Shown here: positions 42,000-51,468 of the stretch, one piece after another | Layout of the letters: every line of letters begins with the position of its first letter | How positions within the stretch are numbered: the stretch's first letter is position 1 | NCBI RefSeq assembly: GCF_014202505.1 | Contig: NZ_JACHGW010000002.1 | Span: 1,054,001-1,118,000 of the forward strand | Reading direction: 5' to 3' | Length of the DNA: 64,000 bases | Source: Armatimonas rosea | GTDB taxonomy: Bacteria > Armatimonadota > Armatimonadia > Armatimonadales > Armatimonadaceae | The notes under the pieces: generated by a model | Told to the model about the DNA's origin: nothing | What the model saw: only the letters and a program-made list of their open reading frames with translations | Databases searched by the model: none | Program-made: the position numbers and the translations under genes

Positions 42000-43943
42000 G
42001 TGAAGCCCAATGTCTTGCTGATCCTCGCCGACGATCTCGGCTGGTCCGATCTGGGCTGCTACGGGAGTGAGATCAAGACGCCAAACTTGGACTCGCTCGC
42101 GAAAGAGGGGCTACGGTTTACCCAGTTCTACAACTCGGCGCGCTGTAGCCCTAGCCGCGCGGCGATTCTCACGGGGCTTCACCCCCACCAGGCGGGCTTT
42201 CCCAATCTCAGCGGCGTGCTCGTGGAGCGCTGCGCCACTCTCCCCGAGGTACTCAAGCCCGCGGGCTACCAGAGCTACATGGTGGGCAAGTGGCACCTCA
42301 GCGAGAAGAGCAAGCCCACCGACCGGGGCTTCGACGAGTTCTACGGGATGCTGGGTGGCTACAACTCCTGCTGGCAAGAGGAGCCCTTCTTCACCCGCTG
42401 GCCCGCCGGACGAGCCAAGCGCCGCTACGCACCCGACCAGTTCTACGCCACCGATGTCTTTGGGGACTACGCGCTCGACTTCATCCAGCAGGGGCAAAAA
42501 AGCGGCAAGCCGTGGTTTCTCTACCTGGCCTTCAACGCGCCGCACTTTCCCCTCCACGCCCCGGAGAGCGAGATCGCCAAGTACGAGAAGCTCTACTTTG
42601 AGAAGGGCTGGGACCGCATTAGGGAGGAGCGGCTGGCGCGCCAGAAGACGCTCGGGCTGGTGCCGGGCAACCTCGCGCTGACCCCACGGAGTGTCGTGCC
42701 CGAGAACCGCTTCAACACGCAAACCGGCTGGGCGGATAGAGAGAACCCCGCCTGGGCGAGCCTGCCGGAGGACCGGCGGCGGGATCTGGCGCGGCGCATG
42801 GCGGTCTTTGCGGCGATGGTGGATCGGATGGACCAGAATATCGGGCGGGTGACTGCCGAGCTCAAGCGAAGTGGCCAGCTCGACAACACTGTGATCTTCT
42901 TTCTCTCGGACAACGGCGGCTGCGCGGAGTGGGACCCGTGGGGCTTCGACGAGAGCTCGGGGCCGAAGAATACGCTGCATTCGGGGGCTGATCTTAAGAC
43001 CGTGGGAGGGCCAAAGAGCTACATCAGCTACGGGAGCGGCTGGGCCAATGTGAGCAACACGCCCTGGCGCCTCTACAAGCACTACAACCACGAGGGCGGG
43101 ATTCGCACGCCGCTGATTGTCCACTGGCCGGCGGGAGTCAAGACCAAGCCCGGGGCGCTGACCACGCAGCCCGGCTACATCGCGGACTTTATGCCTACCC
43201 TCTTGGAGCTCTGTGGGGCGGCGTATCCGAGCGGAAAGCTCGCGCTGGAGGGCACTAGCCTCACTCCGGCCCTCTCGGGTAAGGCCCTGACACCGCGCAC
43301 GATCTTTATCGAGCACGAGGGCAATAGGTCCGTGCGCGACGGTGACTGGAAGCTGGTGGGGCTGGCGGGGAAGCCCTGGGAGCTCTACAACCTCACGCTC
43401 GATCCAACCGAGAGGACGGACTTGGCGAGTCGGGAGCCCGCGCGGGTGGCGGCGCTCTCGCGCGCATGGGACGCCTGGGCGGAGCGCTGCAGGGTGGTCG
43501 AGAAGAAGCCTGCGGGGGACGCACTGCCGACGCCTCAGATCGCCAACCGGCCGCTGACGATCCAGTGCGACGTGCAGACCCAGAGCCGCAGTGGGGTGAT
43601 TCTTGCCCAAGGCGGTCAGCAGTACGGCTACGCCCTCCACCTCCACGAGGGCAAGCTGGTCTTTAGCGTGCGGATCGCGCAGAAGCTAACAGCGATCGAG
43701 ACGCGGGAAGCGCTCCCCGCAGGGAAGTGGGCTCTGGAGGCACGGCTGGCACCCGAGGGCACGATGACCCTCCTGGTCAATACCAAGGTGGTCGCGACCG
43801 GGAAGGCACCTGGGCTGATTCCTGTGCAGCCACAAGACGGGCTCAGTATCGGCCGCGACGATAAAACGGCGGTGGGGGACTACACGCCCCCGCACCCCCT
43901 GGACGGCACGGTCACTCAGGTTAAGATCAGCGCGCCTGGATAA
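42000..43943 (+). CDS. Arylsulfatase (S1 family) with C-terminal lectin-like domain
   Basis: 647 residues beginning at GTG (42000) behind a GGAG. The formylglycine Cys is Cys49 in ARCSPSRAAILTGL. MVGKWHLSEK, FFLSDNGGCAEWDPWG and NHEGGIRTPLIVHWP are family motifs. About 110 residues at the C-terminus (LTIQCDVQTQSRSGVILAQGG and on, ending DGTVTQVKISAPG) form a concanavalin/LamG-like beta-sandwich, probably for glycan binding. There is no signal peptide. The 3' end overlaps the convergent phosphoesterase gene by 17 nt. Confidence 0.9.
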   Translation: MKPNVLLILADDLGWSDLGCYGSEIKTPNLDSLAKEGLRFTQFYNSARCSPSRAAILTGLHPHQAGFPNLSGVLVERCATLPEVLKPAGYQSYMVGKWHLSEKSKPTDRGFDEFYGMLGGYNSCWQEEPFFTRWPAGRAKRRYAPDQFYATDVFGDYALDFIQQGQKSGKPWFLYLAFNAPHFPLHAPESEIAKYEKLYFEKGWDRIREERLARQKTLGLVPGNLALTPRSVVPENRFNTQTGWADRENPAWASLPEDRRRDLARRMAVFAAMVDRMDQNIGRVTAELKRSGQLDNTVIFFLSDNGGCAEWDPWGFDESSGPKNTLHSGADLKTVGGPKSYISYGSGWANVSNTPWRLYKHYNHEGGIRTPLIVHWPAGVKTKPGALTTQPGYIADFMPTLLELCGAAYPSGKLALEGTSLTPALSGKALTPRTIFIEHEGNRSVRDGDWKLVGLAGKPWELYNLTLDPTERTDLASREPARVAALSRAWDAWAERCRVVEKKPAGDALPTPQIANRPLTIQCDVQTQSRSGVILAQGGQQYGYALHLHEGKLVFSVRIAQKLTAIETREALPAGKWALEARLAPEGTMTLLVNTKVVATGKAPGLIPVQPQDGLSIGRDDKTAVGDYTPPHPLDGTVTQVKISAPG

Positions 43944-46668
43944 GCGCATCGCGGCGGATCGACGGCTGGAGCCGGGCGGCTTTGTAGTTCGGGTCCTTGG
44001 GATCGATGGCTTTCTTGGGGTCGAAGAGGCGCTTGTCCACGGGAGTGTGGGTGTAGGGCGTGAAGTCTGGCGTGGTCGTGAAGCAGTCCGAGAAGTCGTT
44101 GGCGAGGGCATCGTGGAGGTTGAGCGGCGGGAGCCCATGGAGCTGGTAGAGCGTCCGGTGCATGCTCAGAATCGTCGTGTGCCGGTGCGAGACATAGCCG
44201 CGCTTGATCCACGGGCTGATCGCCAGGAGCACGCTGCGCTGGGCATCCACGTGATCGGGCTCGCCCCCGGAGTCGTCCTGGGTCACAAAGATCGCCATGT
44301 TCTTCCAGTAGGGCGTGTGCGAGAGGAACTCGACAATGCGGCCCAGCGCCAGGTCGTTGTCGGCCATCCACGATGCGCGGTAGGGGTAGCCCTTCTTCGG
44401 CTTGGGATCGTCGCCGTGGTCGTTGCAGATCGCGATATTGATAAAGCCGGGCATCGTTTTTTTCTTCTTGCCCGTGAGAAACAGCTTGGTGAAGTCTTTC
44501 TCGAACCAGTCCGCGCGGTACTGGTCCGGGATGTTCATGTTGAAGATCGGAAAGTCGAAGCAGGTGTTGTCAAAGAGCACCTTGGACATGGGGATATTGA
44601 CCACTTCGCGCGCGCCCGTCGGCTCCTCGTCTTCGTCCTCGCCCACGCCGGCGAACTCAAAGCCCTCGCCGTAGTTGCGGAAGGGGACCTTAAAGCGCGC
44701 CAGGTGCTCCCACATCGAGCCCGCCTCGGGGTAGTCCTCGGGGGTGAGGGAGCCATTGGAGTCGAACGAGGCGTGTCGGCCTAGCGCGGGGGTAGCGAGC
44801 TTGGGCTCCCAGCCGAGGGTGTAGAGCATCTGGCAGAAGTTATTGGGCTCGACCCCCACCAGCCAGCGGTGCCCGACCCCCGAGCCCTCGGGCATCATGT
44901 AGAAGTTGTCGCTGACCGCAAACTGCCGCGCCAGCGCATTGTGGTTGGTCATCACCGCGACATCGTCGAGGGTAGGCTGCCCCGGCGCGCTGACTTTCTG
45001 GTGGTAGCCCCACTGCACCAGGCTCGGGTCGTGTTTTGCGCCCGGCACCCGGTCAAAGACCGCATCGTAGCTGTGGTTCTCCTTAGTAATAAAGACCACG
45101 TACTTAATCTGCTCGGACTTCTTCCCCGGCTGCGTGGGAAGCACGGGCGAGGCGAGCGTGGCGCGGTCGGCGCTAGAATCCACCATGCCGTTGTTGGCTA
45201 GAACGGACTGGGTCTGCGCGGCGAGCTGGCTATTGCTAGGCGTGGGGAGGGTCGTGAAGACGCCACGTAGCCCACGGTAGGGGCTCTTCGGGACGTTCGC
45301 CCCCGCGCTGGGGCCATTGCCAAAGCCACGGAAGCAGATGACGCAGAGCTGCTTGCCATCGGCGGAGACCCCGACACGGTACGGGTACCAGGCCGTAGGA
45401 ATATGCCCGATGACCTTGCCGGACTTCGTGTCGAGCACCCCGATCGCATTGATCCCGCTCTCGGCGATATAGAGCCGGCTGCCATCGGGGGAGAGCGTCA
45501 GCCCCGACGGCTGCACGCCCCGGAGCTTGGCGGTCAGGGGCGAGGGCTGAATTTTGGTCCGTCGTGTGAGCTTGCCGGTTGCTAGGTCCAGCGTCTCGAT
45601 GGAGTCGTTGTTGTCGTTGGAGATGTAGAGGATCTTGCCCCGCACCTCCAAGAAGTTCGGGGCGCTCCCCCCGATCGCCTTGCCATTGTCTGAGGTAGCT
45701 CCCACGACGAGGCCGGTCTTGACCTTGCGGATCACCTTGGGCCGCTCCGGGTTCTGGAGCTCGACCCCCCAGACCGAGAACGCCTCCAGCGCCTTGGGAT
45801 CGCCCAGACCGGGGACACGCCGTCCCTCAAACTCGACCCCGTCGCGGGCCTCCTTGCTCGGGTAGGCAAAGGCGGGGCGGGTCAGGCCGAGCTTGTCGAA
45901 CGCCTTGGTCTTGGGGGCGGGAATGGCTTGGTAGGCAAACTGCCCGATATTGGCGACATAGACCTGGCTCCCCGCCACCGCGAGCGCGTAGGGGTACCGC
46001 CCGACCGCAATCGAGCTGACCACTTTCCCGGTCTGGGTGGAGAGGGTCGCGAGCCGGAAGTTGGCCACATCGGCGCAGTAGAGCCACTTGCCATCGGCAC
46101 TGAGCTTCAGGTCCATGACATAGCTATCCCGAAATGCCTTGCCCTTCACCGGCACGTTGAGCGAGAGATGCCGCAGAAACGCCCCGGTCGCGACCTCAAA
46201 GACCTGGACCCCGCTGGAGTCGCCGCCGCCCCAGTAGAGCTGCTTGCCATCTGGGGAGAACGCGACCGCTCCGGTGTTGTTGCGCCGCTTCTTCTCCTGG
46301 GGGTTCCCCGGCCGTGCCTTCAGCTCCGTGACGGTCGGTGTGCCGCTCTGCCAGCCCGCGAGCAGCTGTCCCACACCATCGCTCGCGACAAAGGCAGTCT
46401 GCCGATCCGGGCTCAGCACCAGCCCATGAGGCCAGGTCGCAACCGGTGTGTGCGTTCCCACAGGCTCCAGAAAGCGCCCGGTGGTCATGATCGTCCGCCC
46501 CTCCGGGTTGAACGTGGCGTAGCTCTCCACCGACGGTGCGTGCAGGTAGGGGCGGGGCGTGGCCTTGTTCTGCGACGGTGCCGGGGCGCTGGCAAGGAGC
46601 ACGGCGCTGAGCAGGCCACCCGTGCGCGCAAGCGAGGGAAGTGAGGAAAGGAGGGGAAGGTAGGGCAT
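43927..46668 (-). CDS. YncE-like beta-propeller fused to phosphoesterase (alkaline phosphatase superfamily)
   Basis: 913 residues. After an N-terminal hydrophobic segment (LLSAVLLASAPAPSQ), residues 60-490 form a YncE/NHL-type propeller with repeats such as VAFSPDGKQLYWGG, GVSADGKQLCVI and LSPDGSRLYIAESGINAIGV. Residues 525-905 are a phosphoesterase/phospholipase C-like domain: YVVFITKENHSYDAVFDRVPG, NIAICNDHGDDP and IFVTQDDSGGEPDHVDA carry metal ligands. Many planctomycete-type genomes carry this fusion, function unknown. The start has no Shine-Dalgarno sequence but a TATAAT 7 nt upstream. Confidence 0.85.
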   Translation of the reverse strand: MPYLPLLSSLPSLARTGGLLSAVLLASAPAPSQNKATPRPYLHAPSVESYATFNPEGRTIMTTGRFLEPVGTHTPVATWPHGLVLSPDRQTAFVASDGVGQLLAGWQSGTPTVTELKARPGNPQEKKRRNNTGAVAFSPDGKQLYWGGGDSSGVQVFEVATGAFLRHLSLNVPVKGKAFRDSYVMDLKLSADGKWLYCADVANFRLATLSTQTGKVVSSIAVGRYPYALAVAGSQVYVANIGQFAYQAIPAPKTKAFDKLGLTRPAFAYPSKEARDGVEFEGRRVPGLGDPKALEAFSVWGVELQNPERPKVIRKVKTGLVVGATSDNGKAIGGSAPNFLEVRGKILYISNDNNDSIETLDLATGKLTRRTKIQPSPLTAKLRGVQPSGLTLSPDGSRLYIAESGINAIGVLDTKSGKVIGHIPTAWYPYRVGVSADGKQLCVICFRGFGNGPSAGANVPKSPYRGLRGVFTTLPTPSNSQLAAQTQSVLANNGMVDSSADRATLASPVLPTQPGKKSEQIKYVVFITKENHSYDAVFDRVPGAKHDPSLVQWGYHQKVSAPGQPTLDDVAVMTNHNALARQFAVSDNFYMMPEGSGVGHRWLVGVEPNNFCQMLYTLGWEPKLATPALGRHASFDSNGSLTPEDYPEAGSMWEHLARFKVPFRNYGEGFEFAGVGEDEDEEPTGAREVVNIPMSKVLFDNTCFDFPIFNMNIPDQYRADWFEKDFTKLFLTGKKKKTMPGFINIAICNDHGDDPKPKKGYPYRASWMADNDLALGRIVEFLSHTPYWKNMAIFVTQDDSGGEPDHVDAQRSVLLAISPWIKRGYVSHRHTTILSMHRTLYQLHGLPPLNLHDALANDFSDCFTTTPDFTPYTHTPVDKRLFDPKKAIDPKDPNYKAARLQPSIRRDALIQAR

Positions 46669-46675
46669 AGAGACG

Positions 46676-46681
46676 ATTATA
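46676..46681 (-). promoter_or_regulatory. -10 box of a likely leaderless promoter (phosphoesterase)
   Basis: TATAAT on the minus strand, within CGCTATAATCG, lies 7 nt before the ATG at 46668. No convincing -35 or ribosome binding site is visible, so transcription would start at or just before the start codon. Confidence 0.5.
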
Positions 46682-46717
46682 GCGAGATTCTTGCCCTACC
46701 GTATTAAGTCTGTAGTT

Positions 46718-48031
46718 TTAGGTCAGCTCCAGCCCCCGGAAGGTGCCGGTGCTCGTGGCAAAGCGGTCCGTCTCCATGCCAAAGCGCTGGAGGGCGCTCA
46801 CAAAGAGGTTGGGCAGGGGGTAGTTGCGCTCGCGGTCGAAGGCGAGGTGCTGGCCGTGCTTGAAGCCCCCGCCGGCAAAGAGCACGGGCAGGTTGGTGGT
46901 GACATGGGTGTTGGCATTTCCCAGGTTGCTGCCGTAGAGCACCATGGTCCGGTCGAGCAGGGTCTCGCTGCCTTCTTTACGCGCCTTGAGGTCGCCAAAG
47001 AGCTGGTGCAGGAGCTTCATGTGCTCCCGGTCGATCCGCTCTAGCTGGGTGAGCTTGGCCGCGCTCCTGCCGTGGTGCGAGAGGTTGTGGTAGCCGTCGC
47101 TGGTCGCCTCGCCCTCGACTTGGATCGCGGGGGAGTTGACACTGTCCAGGAGCAGGGTGATGGAGCGGGTGGAGTCGGTCTCAAAGGCGAGGCGTGCCAT
47201 GTCGTACATCAGGCGCACCTTCTCCATGTACTCCCGCGAGTCCGTGGGGTCGAGAGGGGGCTTCTCGGCGACGACGGGCTTGGGCTTGGTCTCCCACTCC
47301 GCCGCAAGCAGGAGGCGCTTTTCCAGCTCGCGGACACCGGTGAGGTACTGGTCGAGCCGCTCCCGATCCCGCGCCCCGATCTCTTTCTGGAGGCCTTGGG
47401 TCTGCTCGGCGATACTGTCCATGATGCTCTGGCCGCGCGCCAGCCGCCGCTGCTGCTCGCGTAGCTCCTCGGGCGTGCCGCGCAGAAAGAGCCGCTTAAA
47501 CACCACCGACGGTTTCTCTTCACAGGGAATCAGGACGCCGCCGCCGGTCCACGAGAGGCTACGGGAGCCCTGCGCGACATTGACACCGAGGGTCAGCGAC
47601 GGAAACCTTGTCAGGTGCCCGATGCGCTCGGCGATGTACTGGTCGAGCGAGATGGTGTTGCGAAAGCCGCCGCTCCCCGGGTGCGGTGCCGCGGTGAGGA
47701 AGCAGTTGTCCGCTGGGTGGCCGCCATCCACATCCGGGTGCCAGACCCCCGAGAGCACGGTGAAGTCGTCGCGGAAGTCCCGCAGGTGCTCCAGATACGG
47801 CGAGAGGGTGTAGCCCCGCCCGGTCTGGCTGTGCTCCGGGAAGAACTTCTCGGGGAGGAGCCCGAGGTTGTTGCAGATGCCCAGAAACCGCCGCGGCGTG
47901 GCAGGGGCGGCGGCACGGGCAAAGGCAGGCTGCATTGCCTCCAGCAAGGGCAGGCCAAGCAAGATGCCGGTCCCGCGCAAGAGATGGCGCCGCGAGAGGG
48001 GGCGCTGGGTGGAGAAATGGACATTTTTCAT
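46718..48031 (-). CDS. DUF1552 family protein
   Basis: 437 residues from the ATG at 48031. A longer frame to 48094 starts inside repeat copy C and is less likely. The N-terminus has a Tat-type signal ([22 protein letters not shown]). The rest is the DUF1552 pattern of planctomycete-type proteins: [78 protein letters not shown]. It is related to DUF1501/alkaline-phosphatase-like folds; the activity is unknown. The DUF1592-type gene lies directly upstream, its usual partner. Confidence 0.85.
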   Translation of the reverse strand: MKNVHFSTQRPLSRRHLLRGTGILLGLPLLEAMQPAFARAAAPATPRRFLGICNNLGLLPEKFFPEHSQTGRGYTLSPYLEHLRDFRDDFTVLSGVWHPDVDGGHPADNCFLTAAPHPGSGGFRNTISLDQYIAERIGHLTRFPSLTLGVNVAQGSRSLSWTGGGVLIPCEEKPSVVFKRLFLRGTPEELREQQRRLARGQSIMDSIAEQTQGLQKEIGARDRERLDQYLTGVRELEKRLLLAAEWETKPKPVVAEKPPLDPTDSREYMEKVRLMYDMARLAFETDSTRSITLLLDSVNSPAIQVEGEATSDGYHNLSHHGRSAAKLTQLERIDREHMKLLHQLFGDLKARKEGSETLLDRTMVLYGSNLGNANTHVTTNLPVLFAGGGFKHGQHLAFDRERNYPLPNLFVSALQRFGMETDRFATSTGTFRGLELT

Positions 48032-48073
48032 GGCGTTATTTGTTTCCAGGACGGTGAACGTCCGGCATTCCTC

Positions 48074-48205
48074 GACGGTAAACGTCGGGCTCACCCAGAG
48101 GGTACCCGGGCCTTCGGCCGCCTCCTCGTTCCTCGTCGGTACAAGATTTATCCGAGCGGAGCGAGGCGGCGACTTGCTCGCCCCATAGCCCCACGTTCAC
48201 CGTGC
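48074..48205 (+). repeat. MITE-like interspersed repeat, copy C
   Basis: About 132 bp between the DUF1592-type and DUF1552 genes. It starts GACGGTAAACGTCGGGCT and ends GCCCCACGTTCACCGTGC. The 25-nt core lies at 48118-48142, identical to copy A. An extra half-end, GTGAACGTCCGGC, lies just before it (48054-48066). A 19-nt part (48092-48110) recurs at 57815-57833. Confidence 0.75.
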
Positions 48206-48213
48206 GGGCTCTT

Positions 48214-50784
48214 TTATTTATTTCGGAAAAGCTCACTTTCGACGATAGCGTAGATCAGGGATTTGACACCGTAGCCGGTGGGGGCGGCGCGGTCTAGGAT
48301 CGCCTCGATCTTGGGACGGTCTCCGAAGCGCACGGGGGCTCCGGTGGCGTAGGTGACAAGCTGGCGCGCCAGGTTCCGGGCGAGCTGGCGCTCGTCCTTG
48401 AGGAGAAGCTTTTTCAGCTCGCGGACATCCTGGAAGCGGCGGCCATCGGGGAGGGCACCGGTGGCATCGACCGGCAGGGCGGCGTGAAACGTAAAGGGCT
48501 GGCCGTTCTTGCCGTAGCCCGGCAGCCGCTGGCCGTCCCCAAGGGCGCGGTAGCGCTCCCGCCACGCCCCACAGACATCGAAGCTCTCCAGCGCAAAGCC
48601 CGCCGGGTCGATCTTGGCGTGGCAGCCCTTGCAGGTGAGGTCGGTACGGTGCTTGTCGAGCTGCTGGCGGATGGTGGCCGCGCCGCGGATATCGGGCTCC
48701 ACGGCGGGGACCGCCGCGGGCGGTGGGGGCACGGGCTGGCCGAGAATCCGCTCCATGATCCAGGCACCGCGCAGCACGGGCGAGGTGGTGGTGCCATTGG
48801 CGGTCACTTTAAGGACACTCGCCTGGGTGAGAAGGCCCCCGCGCACCGAGTCTGCTGGGAGCGGGACCTTCCGAAACGCGACTCCCTGGACGCCGGGGAG
48901 ACCGTAGTGGCTCGCCAGCCGCGCGTTGACCGTCACAAAGTCCGAGGCGACCAGGTTGCGCGCGGGCAGGTTGCTCTGGAGCAGCTCGGTGAAGAAGCTC
49001 TGGGTCTCGTCGCGCGCCGACTCCACCAAGTAGTCGTCGAGGTAGTAGTCCGGGTAGAGGGTCTCATCCGGCGAGACAACCGCGACCTTGCGCAGGTCCA
49101 ACCAGTAGTCTAGAAAGGCCTCGACAAAGCGCTGGGACTTGGGATCGGCTAGCAGGCGCGTGGCCTGGGCGCGGAGCACGGCGGGGTTCTTGAGCGCTCC
49201 CTGGTCGGCGAGGGCGCGGAGGGCCGGATCGGGGGCGCTATTGCCCAGGAAGTAGGCCAGGCGCGACGCGAGCGCGTGGCTATCGAGGGGGCCGGGGCGC
49301 TCCTCCAGGGTCACAAACGCGGGGGAGCAGAGGATCGCGGAGTAGGCCGTGAGCAGCGCCTCCGTGAAGCTCTCGTTGTCGTCGAGGGCGCGCAGAGCGA
49401 GCTTGAGGAACGGCTGGACATCGCTGTCGCGCACCGGGCGGCGGTAGGCCCGTGTCAGAAAACTGCGGATCAGGCGCGCGGCATCGGTGGTGGGATCGCG
49501 CGGGGTGACCGTAAACTTGCCTTTCCCGTCGCTCTGTGCGGGCAGGTCACCAAAGAGCCGCGGGTACCCTGGCTCCGCCTCCGGGAGGGGGCCTTCGACC
49601 TCTAGCCACTGGAACGCCACCCCCGGCTGGCCGTCTTTCTGGGCGAGCGGGTTGTGCCAGCCCGGCGGGCGTGAGCGGAAGAGGCGCACGGCATCGGGGC
49701 GGATGGTCTCGCCCTTGAGCAGGTAGACATCGAGCTCCCCCACGGTCGGCTCGATCCCCGCCTCGACCGTCCCCAGCTTGCGCAAGAGGCGCGGGGGCAC
49801 CTCGGCGTAGAGGCTGATCGGCTCTCGGGTGCGCCCCCCGGAGAGATTGGTCCGGCTGGGCTCCCACCAGCGCTTCTCACTGGCCGGAGCGGCCCAGAAC
49901 GTGTGGGCCGCGATCCGGAGCTTGTAGCGCCCGGCGGCGGGGGCGCGGAAGCGGTTGAAGGTGATCTCCAGCGGCTCGTAGGTGCTGGCGACCACGCCCA
50001 TCGACTCCTGCTCGCGGCGCACGGGGTCTTTTTCTCCGACCGTCATGGGGGCCTTTGTCTCCAGAACGGGGAGGTCGGCCTGGTTGCCCATCAGAGGGAA
50101 CGTGGCGCGCTCGGGGCTCCCATTGAACTGCGTGAAGAGGACATGCCCAGTAAAGCCCGACTGCTCCCGGGCGTAGTAGCGCTTGCGGGTGGGGGGCGGG
50201 GCAACCTGGTGGGCGAGCACCTCACGGAGGGCGTAGTCCGCAGCGGTGAGGTAGCGGCTCATCTGCACGTGCGAGACATCCAGACCTTCCCCCACTTTAT
50301 TAAAGCGTGCCACCTCACCGTCCTCGGGGAGCATCTCCTTGATCTGAAGCCAGGGCGCACCGAGTAGATCCCGCAGGGTGTTCTCGTACTCGTAGCGGTT
50401 CATGCGCCGCCAGACCGCCCGCCCTTGCTGCCTCACGCGCCGGTCCTCCGCGGCAAGCATCGGTGCGGTGAGCTCCTTGAGAAACGCCGCCCGTGCGCTC
50501 GCGGTGGGCTGGGGCATTTCTTTGGGCGGCATCTCGCCGTCGCGCACCCGGTCATGGACCTTGACCCAGAGCCCAAACGCCTTGGGATCGTCGAAGTTTC
50601 TAGAGAGCGCGGTGAGATCGAGCTTGCCCGACGCGTTTTGGGCGTTGTGACACGCGAGACAGTTTGCCTTCAGAAAGTCCTCTCGCAGGGGAGGAGCCTT
50701 CGTCGGCCTTGGTTTCGTCTGTGGCTCCGCCGCCAGCGCCCCCAGCGCCAGGGTGAGCGTCGCGGCAATGACTACGCGTCTCAT
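48214..50784 (-). CDS. DUF1592/DUF1588/DUF1585-domain cytochrome c-like protein
   Basis: 856 residues with a signal peptide ([18 protein letters not shown]). A haem-binding NCLACHN follows at about residues 42-48. DUF1587 covers about 105-170 ([17 protein letters not shown]), then DUF1595 ([20 protein letters not shown]), DUF1592 ([20 protein letters not shown]), DUF1588 with a second CxxCH ([21 protein letters not shown]) and DUF1585 ([19 protein letters not shown]). I chose the second in-frame ATG (50784) because AGAGGA is 6 nt upstream of it and abuts the first. The function is unknown; an electron-transfer or complex-glycan role is suggested in the literature on Planctomycetes. Confidence 0.85.
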   Translation of the reverse strand: MRRVVIAATLTLALGALAAEPQTKPRPTKAPPLREDFLKANCLACHNAQNASGKLDLTALSRNFDDPKAFGLWVKVHDRVRDGEMPPKEMPQPTASARAAFLKELTAPMLAAEDRRVRQQGRAVWRRMNRYEYENTLRDLLGAPWLQIKEMLPEDGEVARFNKVGEGLDVSHVQMSRYLTAADYALREVLAHQVAPPPTRKRYYAREQSGFTGHVLFTQFNGSPERATFPLMGNQADLPVLETKAPMTVGEKDPVRREQESMGVVASTYEPLEITFNRFRAPAAGRYKLRIAAHTFWAAPASEKRWWEPSRTNLSGGRTREPISLYAEVPPRLLRKLGTVEAGIEPTVGELDVYLLKGETIRPDAVRLFRSRPPGWHNPLAQKDGQPGVAFQWLEVEGPLPEAEPGYPRLFGDLPAQSDGKGKFTVTPRDPTTDAARLIRSFLTRAYRRPVRDSDVQPFLKLALRALDDNESFTEALLTAYSAILCSPAFVTLEERPGPLDSHALASRLAYFLGNSAPDPALRALADQGALKNPAVLRAQATRLLADPKSQRFVEAFLDYWLDLRKVAVVSPDETLYPDYYLDDYLVESARDETQSFFTELLQSNLPARNLVASDFVTVNARLASHYGLPGVQGVAFRKVPLPADSVRGGLLTQASVLKVTANGTTTSPVLRGAWIMERILGQPVPPPPAAVPAVEPDIRGAATIRQQLDKHRTDLTCKGCHAKIDPAGFALESFDVCGAWRERYRALGDGQRLPGYGKNGQPFTFHAALPVDATGALPDGRRFQDVRELKKLLLKDERQLARNLARQLVTYATGAPVRFGDRPKIEAILDRAAPTGYGVKSLIYAIVESELFRNK

Positions 50785-50799
50785 GGGCATTCCTCTTTG

Positions 50800-51378
50800 C
50801 TATTTTTTGAGAAAGGGAATGGGCTTAAGTTCCAGCTTTTTGATGGATTGTAGGTAGTCTAGCACCGCCTCGGAGTTCTTCCCGCCGACCTGGGCGTGCC
50901 AGTGGAGCGTGAAGCCGTGGGGGCCTTTGGTGTCGATCATCTTGGGCTGGAGCGTTAAGAACGCCTTGACGGTCTCTAGTTGCCCGAGCATGGTGGCGCA
51001 GAAGAGATCGGGGCGGGCGCCGCGCTCTAGCAAGAACTCGACAATGTCCCGGCGGCCCATGTGCGACGCTCCCCCGAGGCCGGTCTCCCAGTCCCCGCCG
51101 CCCCAGTCGATCGTGGCATTGAGGAGCGCGGGCTCTTTCTCAAGGAGCTTCTTGACCATATCGAGGTCCGAGTGGGCGTAGATGATGAAGTCCTGCGCGA
51201 GCTGGCGGTTGAGCTGCGGCTTCTTCCAGCCCGGCTTGAACTTGGGAGGGTCGTAGTCGCGCGTGAACGGGGCCTCAACGGGGCCGCCCTCCGGTGTGGT
51301 CTGGGCGGAGGCGTGGGAGGCAACAAAGAGCCCGGAGGCGAGGGTCGCCAGTTTTCGGCGTGAGATCGGCTGTGACAT
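50800..51378 (-). CDS. Exported ankyrin-repeat protein
   Basis: 192 residues with a Tat-like N-terminus (PISRRKLATLASGLFVASHASA, then Q). Two to three ankyrin repeats lie between about 65 and 150 (DLDMVKKLLEKEPALLNATIDW, SHMGRRDIVEFLLERGARPDL, GQLETVKAFLTLQPKMIDTKG). The ATG at 51378 follows TATAAT by 5 nt without a Shine-Dalgarno sequence. It heads the minus-strand group with the DUF1592-type and DUF1552 genes, with which such ankyrin proteins often travel. A protein-interaction role is inferred. Confidence 0.75.
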   Translation of the reverse strand: MSQPISRRKLATLASGLFVASHASAQTTPEGGPVEAPFTRDYDPPKFKPGWKKPQLNRQLAQDFIIYAHSDLDMVKKLLEKEPALLNATIDWGGGDWETGLGGASHMGRRDIVEFLLERGARPDLFCATMLGQLETVKAFLTLQPKMIDTKGPHGFTLHWHAQVGGKNSEAVLDYLQSIKKLELKPIPFLKK

Positions 51379-51383
51379 AGCCA

Positions 51384-51389
51384 ATTATA
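51384..51389 (-). promoter_or_regulatory. -10 box of a likely leaderless promoter (ankyrin gene)
   Basis: TATAAT on the minus strand in CGCTATAATTGG, 5 nt before the ATG. It shares the CGCTATAAT context with the site at 46676. There is no ribosome binding site. Confidence 0.5.
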
Positions 51390-51443
51390 GCGGATATGGC
51401 AGAGAGCTGCCCACCCTGCTCGTGGGCTCCGAGAGCGGCGCGG

Positions 51444-51449
51444 TAGAAT
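51444..51449 (+). promoter_or_regulatory. -10 box of the Uma2 gene
   Basis: TAGAAT lies 19 nt before the ATG at 51469, with GGAG as ribosome binding site in between. No clear -35 is seen. Confidence 0.35.
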
Positions 51450-51468
51450 AAAAACCGGAGCTTTCACT

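Noticed and set aside
42111..43646. 511-residue minus-strand frame opposite a sulfatase
   Set aside because: Shadow frame produced by high third-position GC in the sulfatase gene; no start signal or family resemblance.
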